DNA from: Nostoc indistinguendum CM1-VF10
Lineage (GTDB): Bacteria; Cyanobacteriota; Cyanobacteriia; Cyanobacteriales; Nostocaceae
NCBI GenBank assembly: GCA_019359215.1
Contig: JAHHHS010000079.1
Coordinates: 1-33,140 of the forward strand
Reading direction: 5' to 3'
Length of the DNA: 33,140 bases
Shown here one piece after another: positions 16,658-25,610 of this stretch (the first letter of the stretch is position 1; every line of letters starts with the position of its first letter). The notes under the pieces were generated by a model, which was not told where the DNA came from, made no database searches, and worked only from the letters and a program-made list of their open reading frames with translations. The position numbers and the translations under genes were made by a program.

Positions 16658-16667
16658 ATTAAGTAAC
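16658..16667. repeat. Target-site duplication of the IS, right copy
   Basis: ATTAAGTAAC, identical to 15163-15172. It ends 2 bp before the ATG of the PEP-CTERM gene, so the element landed in that gene's 5' leader. Confidence 0.9.
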
Positions 16668-16669
16668 TA

Positions 16670-18070
16670 ATGCGTATAAGTAACTTTGTTATAGGTTTTT
16701 GTCTTGTAGTTTCAACTGTTTTTGGTGCGAAGTCAGCACATGGAGTCGCTATTGGTGGAAGTCTTCCTAGTCCAGGAGGCAATACTTCTTTGAACTTTAC
16801 TGTACCTAAGTTATTTAGTACTGATAGTGATGTTGGTATCCGGATTAGAACCCTCTCTTATGGAGGGGGTATTTCTTTTGACTCACCAACCGTTCCTGGG
16901 GGATCTTTCAAAAAACAACAGGTTTCCAGGGGTGGTTTTGATCCAATTTTGGCAATATTTGATTCTAGTGGAAATCAAGTTGCTATAGTTGATGATGCAA
17001 GTATTTTAGGTAATAGACCTGATCCTATAACAGGATTAACATTTGATGCTGGTTTCGATATTCGGTTAAAACCTGGAGATTACCAATTGAGAGTTACCCA
17101 GTATGATAATTTTGAGGGGACAGGACTCAGTGGAATTAAAGGATTTACAGATGTCAGTGGCTCTGCACGGGAAAATACATGGTTTGTACAGCTTCACACA
17201 ATTGATGATTTCCTTAAAAACACAGTTAAAATTACCGATGAAAATGGCAATGTTGCAAAATCAAAATTGAGTAATGCTATATATGCAAATTTTCAGCCAG
17301 AGCTAGCAGTGATACAGGGATTCAATAATTTGAATAGCCTTGCATCTTTCGGTGGATTTGATCACTTTAATTGGTATCAGGAAATAACATCTATAGACTC
17401 AGGACTGGCAACAAATATCTGTCGAGGAATAGGAGTTGATCCATTACCAGGAGGCAATTGTTCTTTCACAATCGCGGATCAGTTTAAGTGGTATTGGGAT
17501 GAAACTCCTGTCTTTGGTAGAGGAGACTTTTTTGTTCAAGAGCGTACTAAAGCCACAGAACTAGAGTATGTAGATGCCCCCAACCTTCTTATATCTGAAA
17601 CGTCAGCAGAATTTGTAACGTATTTAGCTGGTGTACAACAAGGTGATGAAGGCATTATTTTTTCTAACAAGGGTGGAAACTTTAATAATCTAGCTTTTAA
17701 ATGGAGATTTACGCAAAAAGCCAACTTTGCGGGGCAAGGGCTTGACCGGCTTTGCTCACTTTTGGGTAAAACTTGTGCGAGCGCAAATGACATTACAAAT
17801 ATTGCTTTTCTTCAGAACATTGATCCTAACTTAGCTGGTGAAGGGGAAATTGAATTTCTAGGTTTTTTGCAACCTGAAGATTGGACTGAGGAAAGAATTA
17901 ATAGGCTTCAATCCGTTGGACTTCAAGTTGTGGGGTTAGAAAACTCAAGGTTAAGTATAGAACCTCCTGTTTCAACATCTGTTCCAGAACCTTCAACATT
18001 GCTAGGTTATTTTACATTAATTGGTTTAGGTTACAAATTTCGGCGAAAGAAAACACAAAGCAAGAGTTAG
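16670..18070 (+). CDS. PEP-CTERM exported protein
   Basis: A 466-residue protein for export. It has an N-terminal signal peptide (NFVIGFCLVVSTVFGAKSAHG, probable cleavage after SAHG) and a C-terminal PEP-CTERM sorting signal: VPEPS, a hydrophobic helix (TLLGYFTLIGLGY) and a basic end (KFRRKK). PEP-CTERM tails are cut by exosortase-type enzymes and are linked to extracellular polysaccharide. The N-terminal half has a bacterial pre-peptidase-like stretch (GGFDPILAIFDSSGNQ...LKPGDYQLRVTQYDNF). The mature function is unknown. The IS element at 15173-16657 separates its first codon from its original upstream DNA, so it may be silent or driven from the IS. Confidence 0.85.
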   Translation: MRISNFVIGFCLVVSTVFGAKSAHGVAIGGSLPSPGGNTSLNFTVPKLFSTDSDVGIRIRTLSYGGGISFDSPTVPGGSFKKQQVSRGGFDPILAIFDSSGNQVAIVDDASILGNRPDPITGLTFDAGFDIRLKPGDYQLRVTQYDNFEGTGLSGIKGFTDVSGSARENTWFVQLHTIDDFLKNTVKITDENGNVAKSKLSNAIYANFQPELAVIQGFNNLNSLASFGGFDHFNWYQEITSIDSGLATNICRGIGVDPLPGGNCSFTIADQFKWYWDETPVFGRGDFFVQERTKATELEYVDAPNLLISETSAEFVTYLAGVQQGDEGIIFSNKGGNFNNLAFKWRFTQKANFAGQGLDRLCSLLGKTCASANDITNIAFLQNIDPNLAGEGEIEFLGFLQPEDWTEERINRLQSVGLQVVGLENSRLSIEPPVSTSVPEPSTLLGYFTLIGLGYKFRRKKTQSKS

Positions 18071-18406
18071 TGCTTAGTTCAACTTCTTCTGTTGATAAGG
18101 GAGTGCAATCACATCTCCGCGTTGCTGGTAGTAAATGCGATCACGTTTGCTCTAGATGCTATTAATATCTAGAGTGCAATCATTTACCTATTTTCACCTT
18201 GGCAAGAATGCGAGCGCACCTCTCTGGAAAATGTGCCAGTATCAATTAGTTTATTGGTAAAGGTGCAGGTATCTGCTTTACTTTCACCCCTGGCTGCTAG
18301 CCTATTCTACGCAAGAAGGGTAAACAGCATTGGCTCTTAAAAGTATTGATATTGCGCGGCTTGTGCCAGTATTTATCACTTTTGACTCACTAACGTCTTT
18401 CCAGAT

Positions 18407-18435
18407 GGTGCAGAGTACTACCAATACTCTGCACC
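18407..18435. repeat. Perfect 11-bp inverted repeat
   Basis: GGTGCAGAGTA (18407-18417) and TACTCTGCACC (18425-18435) around a 7-nt loop. An A-rich run follows on the plus strand, so it does not have the shape of an intrinsic terminator for either flanking gene. Confidence 0.6.
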
Positions 18436-18652
18436 AACAAAAAAATTAACACCTCAAACCTAGACAGACAATGACGTTCAGCCTTAGCGTACGATTTTCC
18501 CAAATTGGCACGGTGACGCCTAGAACGTTGATGGTCAACCAACCAAGGTATTTCTTACTCAAGTTGCTGCAAACAAGCCAGAGCAAGAGTTTTTCAAATT
18601 AATGTGGTGCATCTCTATTGCAAAGTCGGGGCTAGAATTTGCGCTCGCAGGT

Positions 18653-18681
18653 ACGACCGAGCAACAGTGTTGCTCGGTCGT
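18653..18681. repeat. Perfect 13-bp inverted repeat with 3-nt loop
   Basis: ACGACCGAGCAAC (18653-18665) and GTTGCTCGGTCGT (18669-18681) around AGT. This is a very stable, GC-rich hairpin in an AT-rich region. It could terminate transcription from either converging gene despite lacking a T-run, or be a dispersed palindromic repeat. Confidence 0.6.
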
Positions 18682-19174
18682 GGCTTCCAAAACCCTTACT
18701 AGACAAGCATTTTTACTGCCTCATCAAACTTTTTCTTACTTTTTTTTCTTACTTACCCCAAATATCATCAATAAATAGCTTATAAAATTTAAATACTATT
18801 GATTTAAATCTATATTTGCTCAGATTCTCTTTAGCTCTAAAAAAACTCAAGTTTAGACAACACAAACTTAGTCAATCGGCTGATGTCTGCAATCATTTGT
18901 TACAAACTCAGCAGCCATGACAGCGATCACTATCATGAATACTAGTATTGAAACTCGTCAAATGTCGCCAGCATTTCAAAGGTTTATACCCGCTATATAG
19001 ATCCCGTTGGCGAAATATTTCTTAATCTTGTCAATCTTTGCGCTTTTGTGGAAACCCGCCAAAGAAAGGGGGCATTTTTTATTTTGTAATACATGGCTTG
19101 AGATCATACAACTTCATCACTTTATTCCTCAAGCCACCAGCCCTGGTAAGCGTTTCCCGAATCGCCAACAGCGT

Positions 19175-20482
19175 CTATGCTATATCTACCCCATATTGAC
19201 ATACTAGGTAATCATTTGCACCGTTCGTTGCCAATGCACAGCCTACTTCGTTTGCTTGAGTACAAATATCTTGCCAACTTCCATTAATTGATATATTATC
19301 GCTGCAAATCTTCTGTTGTGAACCCCAAAATTCAATCATCTTTGATTTTGAGTGAGTTCCTGTAGCCCCTACCCAAATAATTTCTATGTTTTGGGTAGAA
19401 CTATGTTGAAAGGAATTATTTAAAGCCAAATGATTTGCCCATTCTTGAGCAGATTCGGCTAATTGGAAAGACCATTTTATAGACGGTAAATTCCTTATTT
19501 CACGGTTTTGGTTATGGGCTATCAAGACATTTTGTATATTAATTAGTTTTAATTTTGAAAGCTGCTGGAATCTTTCTGCTGATGCTAGCATTTTCTCATG
19601 AGATTCATGCCATTTTTTCCATATTTCTAATTTATCAAATATATATTCTGTGAAATATTGAGCATCTTTTTCTCCACACTCTTTTAATTCTTCAATCCGT
19701 TTATGGCTGAAATCTAGCATACTACTTAGTGAGCCAATAATTCCACTACCAGACTTTGTAGTTGGCTTTGTTGGTCTTATTTCAATAATTGCTGTATCAG
19801 GAAACTTGCTAGAATCAAAAATTTCTTTATCACACAGATGAATGACTATTACATATTTGCATCCACGAACTGCTAAAGGCTTAACAGGAATATTATCACC
19901 TAAGAAACCATCACAATATAGTTGTCCTTCAACTGTTCGTGTAGGGAAAGCAACAGGAATAGCTGCACTTGCTAAAATTAAATTGTAGAGGTCTTGTTCA
20001 TTAGCAATATTTTTAACAGAATGCCAGTGAGGTTTTTTTCCTGCACTAGCAATCACAAAATTACCCAGAGCCTGAATAGCACTGCCTCCAATACCAAGAA
20101 CATTAATTTTTATGGAAGGAAAGACAGTAACCCATAATTCAATACCATTTCTTAGAGCATTTGCTTGAACATTTTCGCGTAATAGGTTTTCAATAAATTC
20201 TGGCTTAATTACGGCAGTTTTTATTGGAAACCAGGGATCAATATCTAGAATTTTACGTTTATCTATTTTTGTATCCCAGATATCATTCAATCGCTTAACA
20301 GCCTCCGGGAAGGACTTATGAGATGCTAAAATAGCACCGTTAAGAGCGCCAATGCTTGTACCAGCAATAATATTTGGTACAAATTTTAGTTTTTCTGATA
20401 AATACTTGATAGCACCCGCTTGGTAAGCTCCTTTAGCACCACCACCAACTAAAACTAGTCCAATTTTTGGTTCAGTTTCCAT
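19175..20482 (-). CDS. Patatin-like phospholipase fused to a C-terminal CAP/SCP domain
   Basis: A 435-residue two-domain protein. Residues 1-~240 are a patatin lipase: oxyanion loop GGGAKGAY (13-20), nucleophile elbow GTSIG (Ser43) and catalytic DG (Asp191), so the Ser-Asp dyad is complete. A charged helical linker (~258-312) leads to a CAP/SCP (PR-1-like) domain at ~313-433: AHNQNREI, WANHLALNNSFQHSSTQNIE, EVGCALA and YLVCQY. Of the usual CAP tetrad, H360 and E367 seem kept, but the GHYTQ histidine is replaced (GSWQDICTQ) and the WxxE Glu appears to be Gln. There is no signal peptide, so the CAP domain would be cytoplasmic, which is unusual. It is the last gene of an AT-rich three-gene operon behind a dynamin-like GTPase. 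Confidence 0.85.
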   Translation of the reverse strand: METEPKIGLVLVGGGAKGAYQAGAIKYLSEKLKFVPNIIAGTSIGALNGAILASHKSFPEAVKRLNDIWDTKIDKRKILDIDPWFPIKTAVIKPEFIENLLRENVQANALRNGIELWVTVFPSIKINVLGIGGSAIQALGNFVIASAGKKPHWHSVKNIANEQDLYNLILASAAIPVAFPTRTVEGQLYCDGFLGDNIPVKPLAVRGCKYVIVIHLCDKEIFDSSKFPDTAIIEIRPTKPTTKSGSGIIGSLSSMLDFSHKRIEELKECGEKDAQYFTEYIFDKLEIWKKWHESHEKMLASAERFQQLSKLKLINIQNVLIAHNQNREIRNLPSIKWSFQLAESAQEWANHLALNNSFQHSSTQNIEIIWVGATGTHSKSKMIEFWGSQQKICSDNISINGSWQDICTQANEVGCALATNGANDYLVCQYGVDIA

Positions 20483-20517
20483 CTGTTTAAATGCTATAGC
20501 GAATCTATGGTTAAGTT

Positions 20518-21450
20518 TTAAAATGGATATTTTTTAGCTCTAGCCTTGCAGTAAGTTGCTGTCTCATTAACAACTGTTTTAAGAAAATAGTTTTTGTCAG
20601 TTACAGATGATACAAAAATATTTCGTTTGCCACAAAACAATATTGCTTTGTCAGAGGTATCTTTAATATGATTGTTTCCTTGTATCGCTGATATTATAGT
20701 TGTGCAAATAACAAATAAATTTGGTGCATCTTTCCATAATTCAAACGTGCTATCCCAATATTGTTCTTGTTCTCCATAAATTGATAAAGCAAAAGTTTCA
20801 CGCTCTTTATTATTTATTGATGAGATTGTTTGCTCTATAAGTTTACTAATGGTAAAAGGGTGAGCAGGAAATTTAGCATTAATATCTGAAGCTTTTATAT
20901 CGTTAATAAGCCTTTTGCAAAGTAGATCGGTTTCGCTGGAATAAATAACGGCACTAGAAAAGATGCGGGTTACTAATACCATTAATGGAATCATAAAAGG
21001 AAAATTACTATATCTTTTCTCATCACGCAGTTGAGCTTTCCATTCAGCTAAAATATTGTCATAAACACTCTCTGCTTTAAGATCCATCTTAATAGTATTC
21101 ATTTGCTGACCTAGATAATTAAAATTAGTTCCTTGAATATCAACATAATTTTGTATTTCCTCCACTTTATTAATAATTTCTTTCTTTATTAATTGAACAT
21201 CATTAAGAGTTTTATATTGATTCAATACAAATTCTCCAAGTGCCTTCATATTACGGATATTATTTTCAATAATTATTTTTGACCATCTTTTATCTTCACT
21301 TTTTATATTTTCAAACAAACGATAATTTTCTGTTTCGTTGAGCCTTTCAACCTGCCTTAAATTTTGTTCAATGCTGTTAAATAGCTGAATTATAAGTTGA
21401 GCTTTAGCTACAGGAAAATCCTTTAAGTCATTGAAATCCAAATTACTCAT
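20518..21450 (-). CDS. Unknown helical protein linking dynamin-like and patatin genes
   Basis: A 310-residue protein that I do not recognise. Residues 1-~145 are predicted-helical and charged (SIEQNLRQVERLNETENYRL, IIENNIRNMKAL, EIINKVEEIQNYVDIQ), probably a coiled coil. A hydrophobic segment (NFPFMIPLMVLVTRIFSSAVIY, 149-170) could touch or enter a membrane. The C-terminal ~130 residues look alpha/beta (DAPNLFVICTTIISAIQG, KAILFCGKRNIFVSSV). It starts 8 bp after the dynamin-like gene's stop and ends 35 bp before the patatin gene, so it is clearly in the operon. It may couple GTPase and lipase, which is an inference from position. Confidence 0.75.
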   Translation of the reverse strand: MSNLDFNDLKDFPVAKAQLIIQLFNSIEQNLRQVERLNETENYRLFENIKSEDKRWSKIIIENNIRNMKALGEFVLNQYKTLNDVQLIKKEIINKVEEIQNYVDIQGTNFNYLGQQMNTIKMDLKAESVYDNILAEWKAQLRDEKRYSNFPFMIPLMVLVTRIFSSAVIYSSETDLLCKRLINDIKASDINAKFPAHPFTISKLIEQTISSINNKERETFALSIYGEQEQYWDSTFELWKDAPNLFVICTTIISAIQGNNHIKDTSDKAILFCGKRNIFVSSVTDKNYFLKTVVNETATYCKARAKKYPF

Positions 21451-21458
21451 GTTTATTC

Positions 21459-23879
21459 TTATTCTTCAGATGATTCAATTAAAATTTGTTCTGTATAATC
21501 TTTAAGTCGTTGAATGTTGTTTTTTATAGTTATAACTTCTTTCTCCCACTCTTCTGACGTTAAAAATTTCAGTTTATTTCGCACTTCATCACTCTGATTT
21601 TGTGTAGACTTTTCTAAAGTTGAAATAAATTCTTCTAATCTATATTCTATGAAACTAAAATATTTATCAAATTTGGTGTTGTTATTTTGGATAACTTCTT
21701 CTTTTACTGTCTGTGGATATTCTTTTAGCACTTCAATTAAAATTTCGTACATTAGAATGAAGTATTCTTTAATTAGTATTTTATAAGGTCTAATCTCGTA
21801 GCCAAACATTCTCTTACACAAATTTTTAAATTTTCCTAAAATACTATACTCAGTCTTATAAATCTCCAAATCATTAATTCTTTTTTCCTTAGTTTTTAGG
21901 TTAGATAGATATTTTTCTAATTCCGGCGGATTATCAGAAAAATCTATCATAAATTCATTGTTAATACGAGTAATTACTTTTTTTACAAAAGGCAATATTT
22001 CTTCACTAAATAAACCTTCAAATTCTTTATTTTTGACTTTGATATTTTTATTTAAAATTTCATGTATTTTTTCAATTAATTCCCCTAGCATAGAGCTTAT
22101 TATTTCAATAATCTCTTTTTGTTTTTCCTTTGACTCTTTTTCAGTACTAAACTTAAAATCTAAAATACCTTTATTATATATTTTACCTAATAGATATTTA
22201 TAAAGTAGCTCTGGTTCACTAAATGTTATTTCTGATATTTCATGAAAATTATTTATTAAAGCATTATATTGCTCGGATTCTTTAAGTGAATTTTCTACGT
22301 ATTCTTTAGGTGAGGTTTTGAGATATGAAGGTGTATTATTTTTAAGATTATTTATTTTGTTTTTTAAATCATCAATGCTTTTATCTATTACTTCAAATTC
22401 TTTCTCAATTTCTCCTTTTGCAAAAGATAAAAAAAGATTTTTTTTATCTTTTAGCTCTGTTTTATCTCTTTGTAAATTACTAATTTCTTTTTCAAGATCA
22501 TGAAAATTACTATTCATGCTAGATATTCTAAATTTTATTTTTTCTGTAAAATCTTTTAGAGAGTTATAGCTATAGTTAAGTGCAGATATCATAGAACGAG
22601 GTGCAACTTGCTCTATCAGTAAATTGATCACATTTTCTAAAAATATAGAAAAACGAGATTCGTTCCACATCTCGTCAACTTTTTTTCCTAATTCATCAAG
22701 AGTAGTATTTTCAAAATCTTCAGGACTAACCTTTCTTAAATATATACGTAGAAAATTTTTAGCTATTTCCTGAAACTGAGAATTTTCTTTACTCTTTGGT
22801 GCTTGCCAGAATTGAGTAGCAATCTCTCCGTATAAACCAGATACTGCAAATACACGATTGTCTTCTTTTGAGTTATCTATTTTGTATCCTATAGCTACAC
22901 TCTCTTGCAAATCCTGAAAATCCATCACTTCAGTACCATTAAGATTTATGTCCCATTTATTAACTACGATATATAAATTATCTTGACCTCGTAAATTAAT
23001 AAAACTGTTTACTTCCTCTCTAATTTGATCTGCTATTTTGTTATCTTGTTTAGTAAAATCAATGACAAGTAATACCATTGAACTTTTCTCTACTTCATGT
23101 CTTACAACAGCCTCAAAGTTATGTTTTCCTCCTACGTCATCTACACCTGGCGTATCTACAATTACTAAATTACCTAACTGGGACTTTTGTTTTTTTTGTA
23201 AATTAAACAATGGTGTATAAATACAAGGAATATCAATTATGTCGTTTTTCCTATCTGTGCCAAATTGATGATAAAGACGAATTAAATCATTCAAATCAGT
23301 AAGTATATTTAATATTTTTTCCTGTCCCTCAATTTTAATTTCATTTTGTGCATTAATAATCTTAGATAAGTTTTCGTCTTTTTGTGAGTTTTGAATTTTT
23401 TCGACTAATTTTTTTAAATCTTTATTTATTTTAGCTATAACTTGCTCGTTATCTTCGATTTCTGTTTTGATTCTATCAATGCAATATTTGAAATACTCTA
23501 TTGTTGAATGGTTTAGTAATAGAGTTGGTTGTAATTCTTTTGTTGTAAAAACAATTTTAGTTGGCAATGCTGTCATTGCCTTAACTCTGGTTGGCAAAAG
23601 TTTTTGTCCTATGATTGTATTAATTATAGTAGTTTTACCTGATTTTAATGGTGCTAATATTGCCATTCTCAACTCTTGATTTTCAATATCATACTGTAAG
23701 CTTTGAAAAATTTTTTGATAATATTTAGCTTTCTCACTTGTTTCATCTTTATTACCGTTTTCATCCACAAAATCCATGATTTCACTTATTTTAAGCATCA
23801 GTTTATCTAGATGAGAAAATAAGTTAGTGATGTCTTTCTTCAGATCTATTACATTGAATTTAATATTTTGACAGTTCAT
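21459..23879 (-). CDS. Dynamin-family large GTPase
   Basis: An 806-residue bacterial dynamin-like protein. The GTPase motifs are complete: P-loop APLKSGKTT (76-84), the switch I Thr region MTALPTKIVF (102-111), G3 DTPGVDD (242-248) and G4 NKWD (307-310). Between P-loop and G3 lies an inserted charged coiled coil (about 135-200). The C-terminal ~450 residues are helical stalk-like sequence with Lys/Glu coiled coils (HDLEKEISNLQRDKTELKDK) and an amphipathic hydrophobic patch (KILIKEYFILMYEILIEVLK) that may bind membrane; no classical transmembrane pair is seen. It is the first gene of the operon with 20518-21450 and the patatin-CAP gene. Base composition is much more AT-rich than in the plasmid genes, suggesting horizontal transfer. 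Confidence 0.88.
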   Translation of the reverse strand: MNCQNIKFNVIDLKKDITNLFSHLDKLMLKISEIMDFVDENGNKDETSEKAKYYQKIFQSLQYDIENQELRMAILAPLKSGKTTIINTIIGQKLLPTRVKAMTALPTKIVFTTKELQPTLLLNHSTIEYFKYCIDRIKTEIEDNEQVIAKINKDLKKLVEKIQNSQKDENLSKIINAQNEIKIEGQEKILNILTDLNDLIRLYHQFGTDRKNDIIDIPCIYTPLFNLQKKQKSQLGNLVIVDTPGVDDVGGKHNFEAVVRHEVEKSSMVLLVIDFTKQDNKIADQIREEVNSFINLRGQDNLYIVVNKWDINLNGTEVMDFQDLQESVAIGYKIDNSKEDNRVFAVSGLYGEIATQFWQAPKSKENSQFQEIAKNFLRIYLRKVSPEDFENTTLDELGKKVDEMWNESRFSIFLENVINLLIEQVAPRSMISALNYSYNSLKDFTEKIKFRISSMNSNFHDLEKEISNLQRDKTELKDKKNLFLSFAKGEIEKEFEVIDKSIDDLKNKINNLKNNTPSYLKTSPKEYVENSLKESEQYNALINNFHEISEITFSEPELLYKYLLGKIYNKGILDFKFSTEKESKEKQKEIIEIISSMLGELIEKIHEILNKNIKVKNKEFEGLFSEEILPFVKKVITRINNEFMIDFSDNPPELEKYLSNLKTKEKRINDLEIYKTEYSILGKFKNLCKRMFGYEIRPYKILIKEYFILMYEILIEVLKEYPQTVKEEVIQNNNTKFDKYFSFIEYRLEEFISTLEKSTQNQSDEVRNKLKFLTSEEWEKEVITIKNNIQRLKDYTEQILIESSEE

Positions 23880-24037
23880 ATTTTTCTTTTATTAAAATAA
23901 AAAAAAGTGAAAACACTCATCACAAGTTACTGATTTATACTAATACTACAATCCTGTACTTGTAATATATTTATATATAATTTTTAATATTTTATAACTT
24001 ACTTATAGATATTTTTTCAAATACTGAACTAAGAAAG
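23880..24037 (-). promoter_or_regulatory. AT-rich upstream region of the dynamin/patatin operon
   Basis: A ~160-bp very AT-rich stretch between the GTPase start and the converted end of the recombinase remnant. It should contain the leftward operon promoter; several TATAAA/TATAAT-like blocks are present on the minus strand, but low complexity prevents assigning one. The ATG at 23879 has only a weak purine stretch (AAAAGAAAAAT) before it. Confidence 0.35.
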
Positions 24038-24562
24038 TTAGCGGTTTTTCCGCCTACTGTAAGGCACATTCAGCAAATCAATCGCCCGTTTCTTCACTGC
24101 TTCCCCCCGCCGATCATACTTACTTGTCGTACTTGGTGACGCATGACCTGCAAGTTTCGCTACCGTGACGATATCTGCACCCGCATCCAGTAGATTACCG
24201 ATAAAAGTTCTTCTAAAATCATGAGGTGTAAACGCATCCACATCAGCTTTTTCCCCGCGCCGCCGCAATGCACATAGCATTTTGTTCGCCATCGCCGGAC
24301 TGTACTTTTCCATCAGCACCGACCTGACCGCAGCTGTGTGCTGGTAACGCAACTTTGACCAATCCAAGGTGCTTACATCACAAGTGCCACTGGTTAGTAG
24401 TTGAGCGATCGCATTCAGTGCCTCCCGCATCGTCCGCCGCGAACCCTCCCCTAGACTGTTAAGGTAAACTTCAGCCGGGTGCAAAGTTAGCGGAACTGGT
24501 TCAGTTAACGCCAGCGACTCAGGATTAAAATTGGATGCGATCGCGCGGGTGTTCACAGGCAA
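24038..24562 (-). pseudogene. Tyrosine recombinase with internal deletion
   Basis: A 174-codon remnant. The N-terminal SAM-like core-binding domain (LTLHPAEVYLNSLGEGSRRT to YSPAMANKMLCAL) is joined directly to the end of the catalytic domain (RRRGEKADVDAFTPHDFRRT, AGADIVTVAKLAGHAS, TTSKYDRRGEAVKKRA). H-x-x-R, GH and the nucleophile Tyr remain. The middle of the catalytic domain, including the first catalytic Arg and the beta-hairpin Lys, is missing compared with intact enzymes of roughly 300 residues. The fusion point reads ALRRRGEKA, where two similar stretches could have recombined. The start is TTG or GTG without a ribosome binding site. It should be inactive as a stand-alone recombinase. 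It diverges from the relaxase remnant 4 bp to the right. Confidence 0.75.
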
Positions 24563-24566
24563 TTAA

Positions 24567-25508
24567 ATGAGGCTTTTCCATAGATCCTCTAACAATTGTG
24601 TCGCTATCACAACCCTTTCAGGCGTTAAGGATTGCGAGAATATCATTGTGCTATCGCGGCTTCAAGGTGATGAATCCCAAGTCAAACAGCCAGATAAAAG
24701 GATAGCTGACACTAAATTAAAAGAACTAGTTGATGAATTTATAGAAACAGAACTGCCAGCTTATGACTTCTTTATAGCGCGACACTCAGACAAAGAACAC
24801 GACCACACCCACATCGTTGCATCTAGAGTTAATAACCTAGATGGTAAATCTATTCGCACCTGGAACAATTACGCCCATTCGGAACACTCCGCCCGACTAC
24901 TAGAGCGATAATTTCAGCTAAACCCAGTCCAAAGTAGTTGGGAAAGTAAGCAAAAGGCTATGACTCGTAATCAGCTTGAACGGGTCGAACGCGATGGACT
25001 TCCCGGCGAAGAAATAATGCGCCGAACGATTGAGAAAGTGGCAGTAAATAAACCCACAATGCCCCAGCTAATTGAGCAGTTGTGGAGAGAGTATCAAGTC
25101 AAAGCCATCGTTAGTTATTACGGTCATGGCGGAGTAAGAGGTATTAAATTTGGTATTGATATTGGCTCAGTTAATGAAGATGGTAGCCCCCGTTTGCTCT
25201 GGAAACAGGGAGGTAATCTCAATAAATATAAGTGTTCCTTTACAAAGCTCCAGTCCGAATTGGGGATAAACTACGACCCAAAACGGGACGATAGCGAAAT
25301 TAAACGTTTAAATAGTTTCTTAGAATCTTTAGATAATAAGCCAATTAATCAACAACTAATATCAACCATCTTCCCGAAAGAAGCTCAAGCTATAGCCGAA
25401 ACTAAACACCATCTAACCCCAGATAAATCAGATGCAAAACAACGAGCGCACGTTCAAAGAGTTCTACACCTTACAAGTACTACCAGGTTGGGGAAAGGCG
25501 TTTCCTAA
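24567..25508 (+). pseudogene. Relaxase remnant, truncated and interrupted by an in-frame stop
   Basis: Two consecutive segments in one frame (24567-24911 and 24912-25508) together read as part of a MobA-type relaxase. The histidine motif HSDKEHDHTHIVASRV is followed by HSARLLER, then a TAA at 24909-24911, and in the same frame FQLNPVQSSWESKQ, VNKPTMPQLIEQL, ELGINYDPKRDD. These blocks parallel the intact relaxase at 10682 (RQLERDYGLQQTQSS, DKLTMPQLVERL, KGIDYQPQRDD). The N-terminal Tyr-bearing motif is missing and the C-terminus is short. It is therefore a decayed second mobilization gene, diverged rather than a recent copy. Confidence 0.8.
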
Positions 25509-25509
25509 T

Positions 25510-25539
25510 GGTTATGTTGCAAGTTTTTGCAACATAACC
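25510..25539. terminator. Perfect 13-bp hairpin between converging genes
   Basis: GGTTATGTTGCAA (25510-25522) and TTGCAACATAACC (25527-25539) around GTTT. It lies just after the relaxase remnant and about 70 bp beyond the stop of the leftward ABC ATPase gene, a plausible site for two-way termination. No long T-run follows. Confidence 0.5.
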
Positions 25540-25610
25540 AAATTCTGTTCGGCAGCTAGGCAGATATACTGCTTGTGGGTAAAACTTGAATTATTGCTTT
25601 GTGGATATTG

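Larger units (their letters stand above)
18071..19174. other. Non-coding region with two strong hairpins
   Basis: About 1.1 kb between converging genes without a convincing protein-coding frame. The only features that I see are two strong inverted repeats (18407-18435 and 18653-18681). Small open frames here (for example 18917-19000, 27 codons) lack ribosome binding sites or family resemblance. Confidence 0.55.

Noticed and set aside
18407..18435. Hairpin as intrinsic terminator of the PEP-CTERM gene
   Set aside because: It is over 330 bp downstream and followed by A rather than T on the plus strand; on the minus strand the T-run precedes the stem.
18917..19000. 27-codon frame (MTAITIMNTSIETRQ start)
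   Set aside because: Too short, no ribosome binding site and no recognisable relation to neighbours.
19007..19207. 66-codon plus-strand frame
   Set aside because: Overlaps the end of the patatin-CAP gene, has irregular composition and no ribosome binding site.
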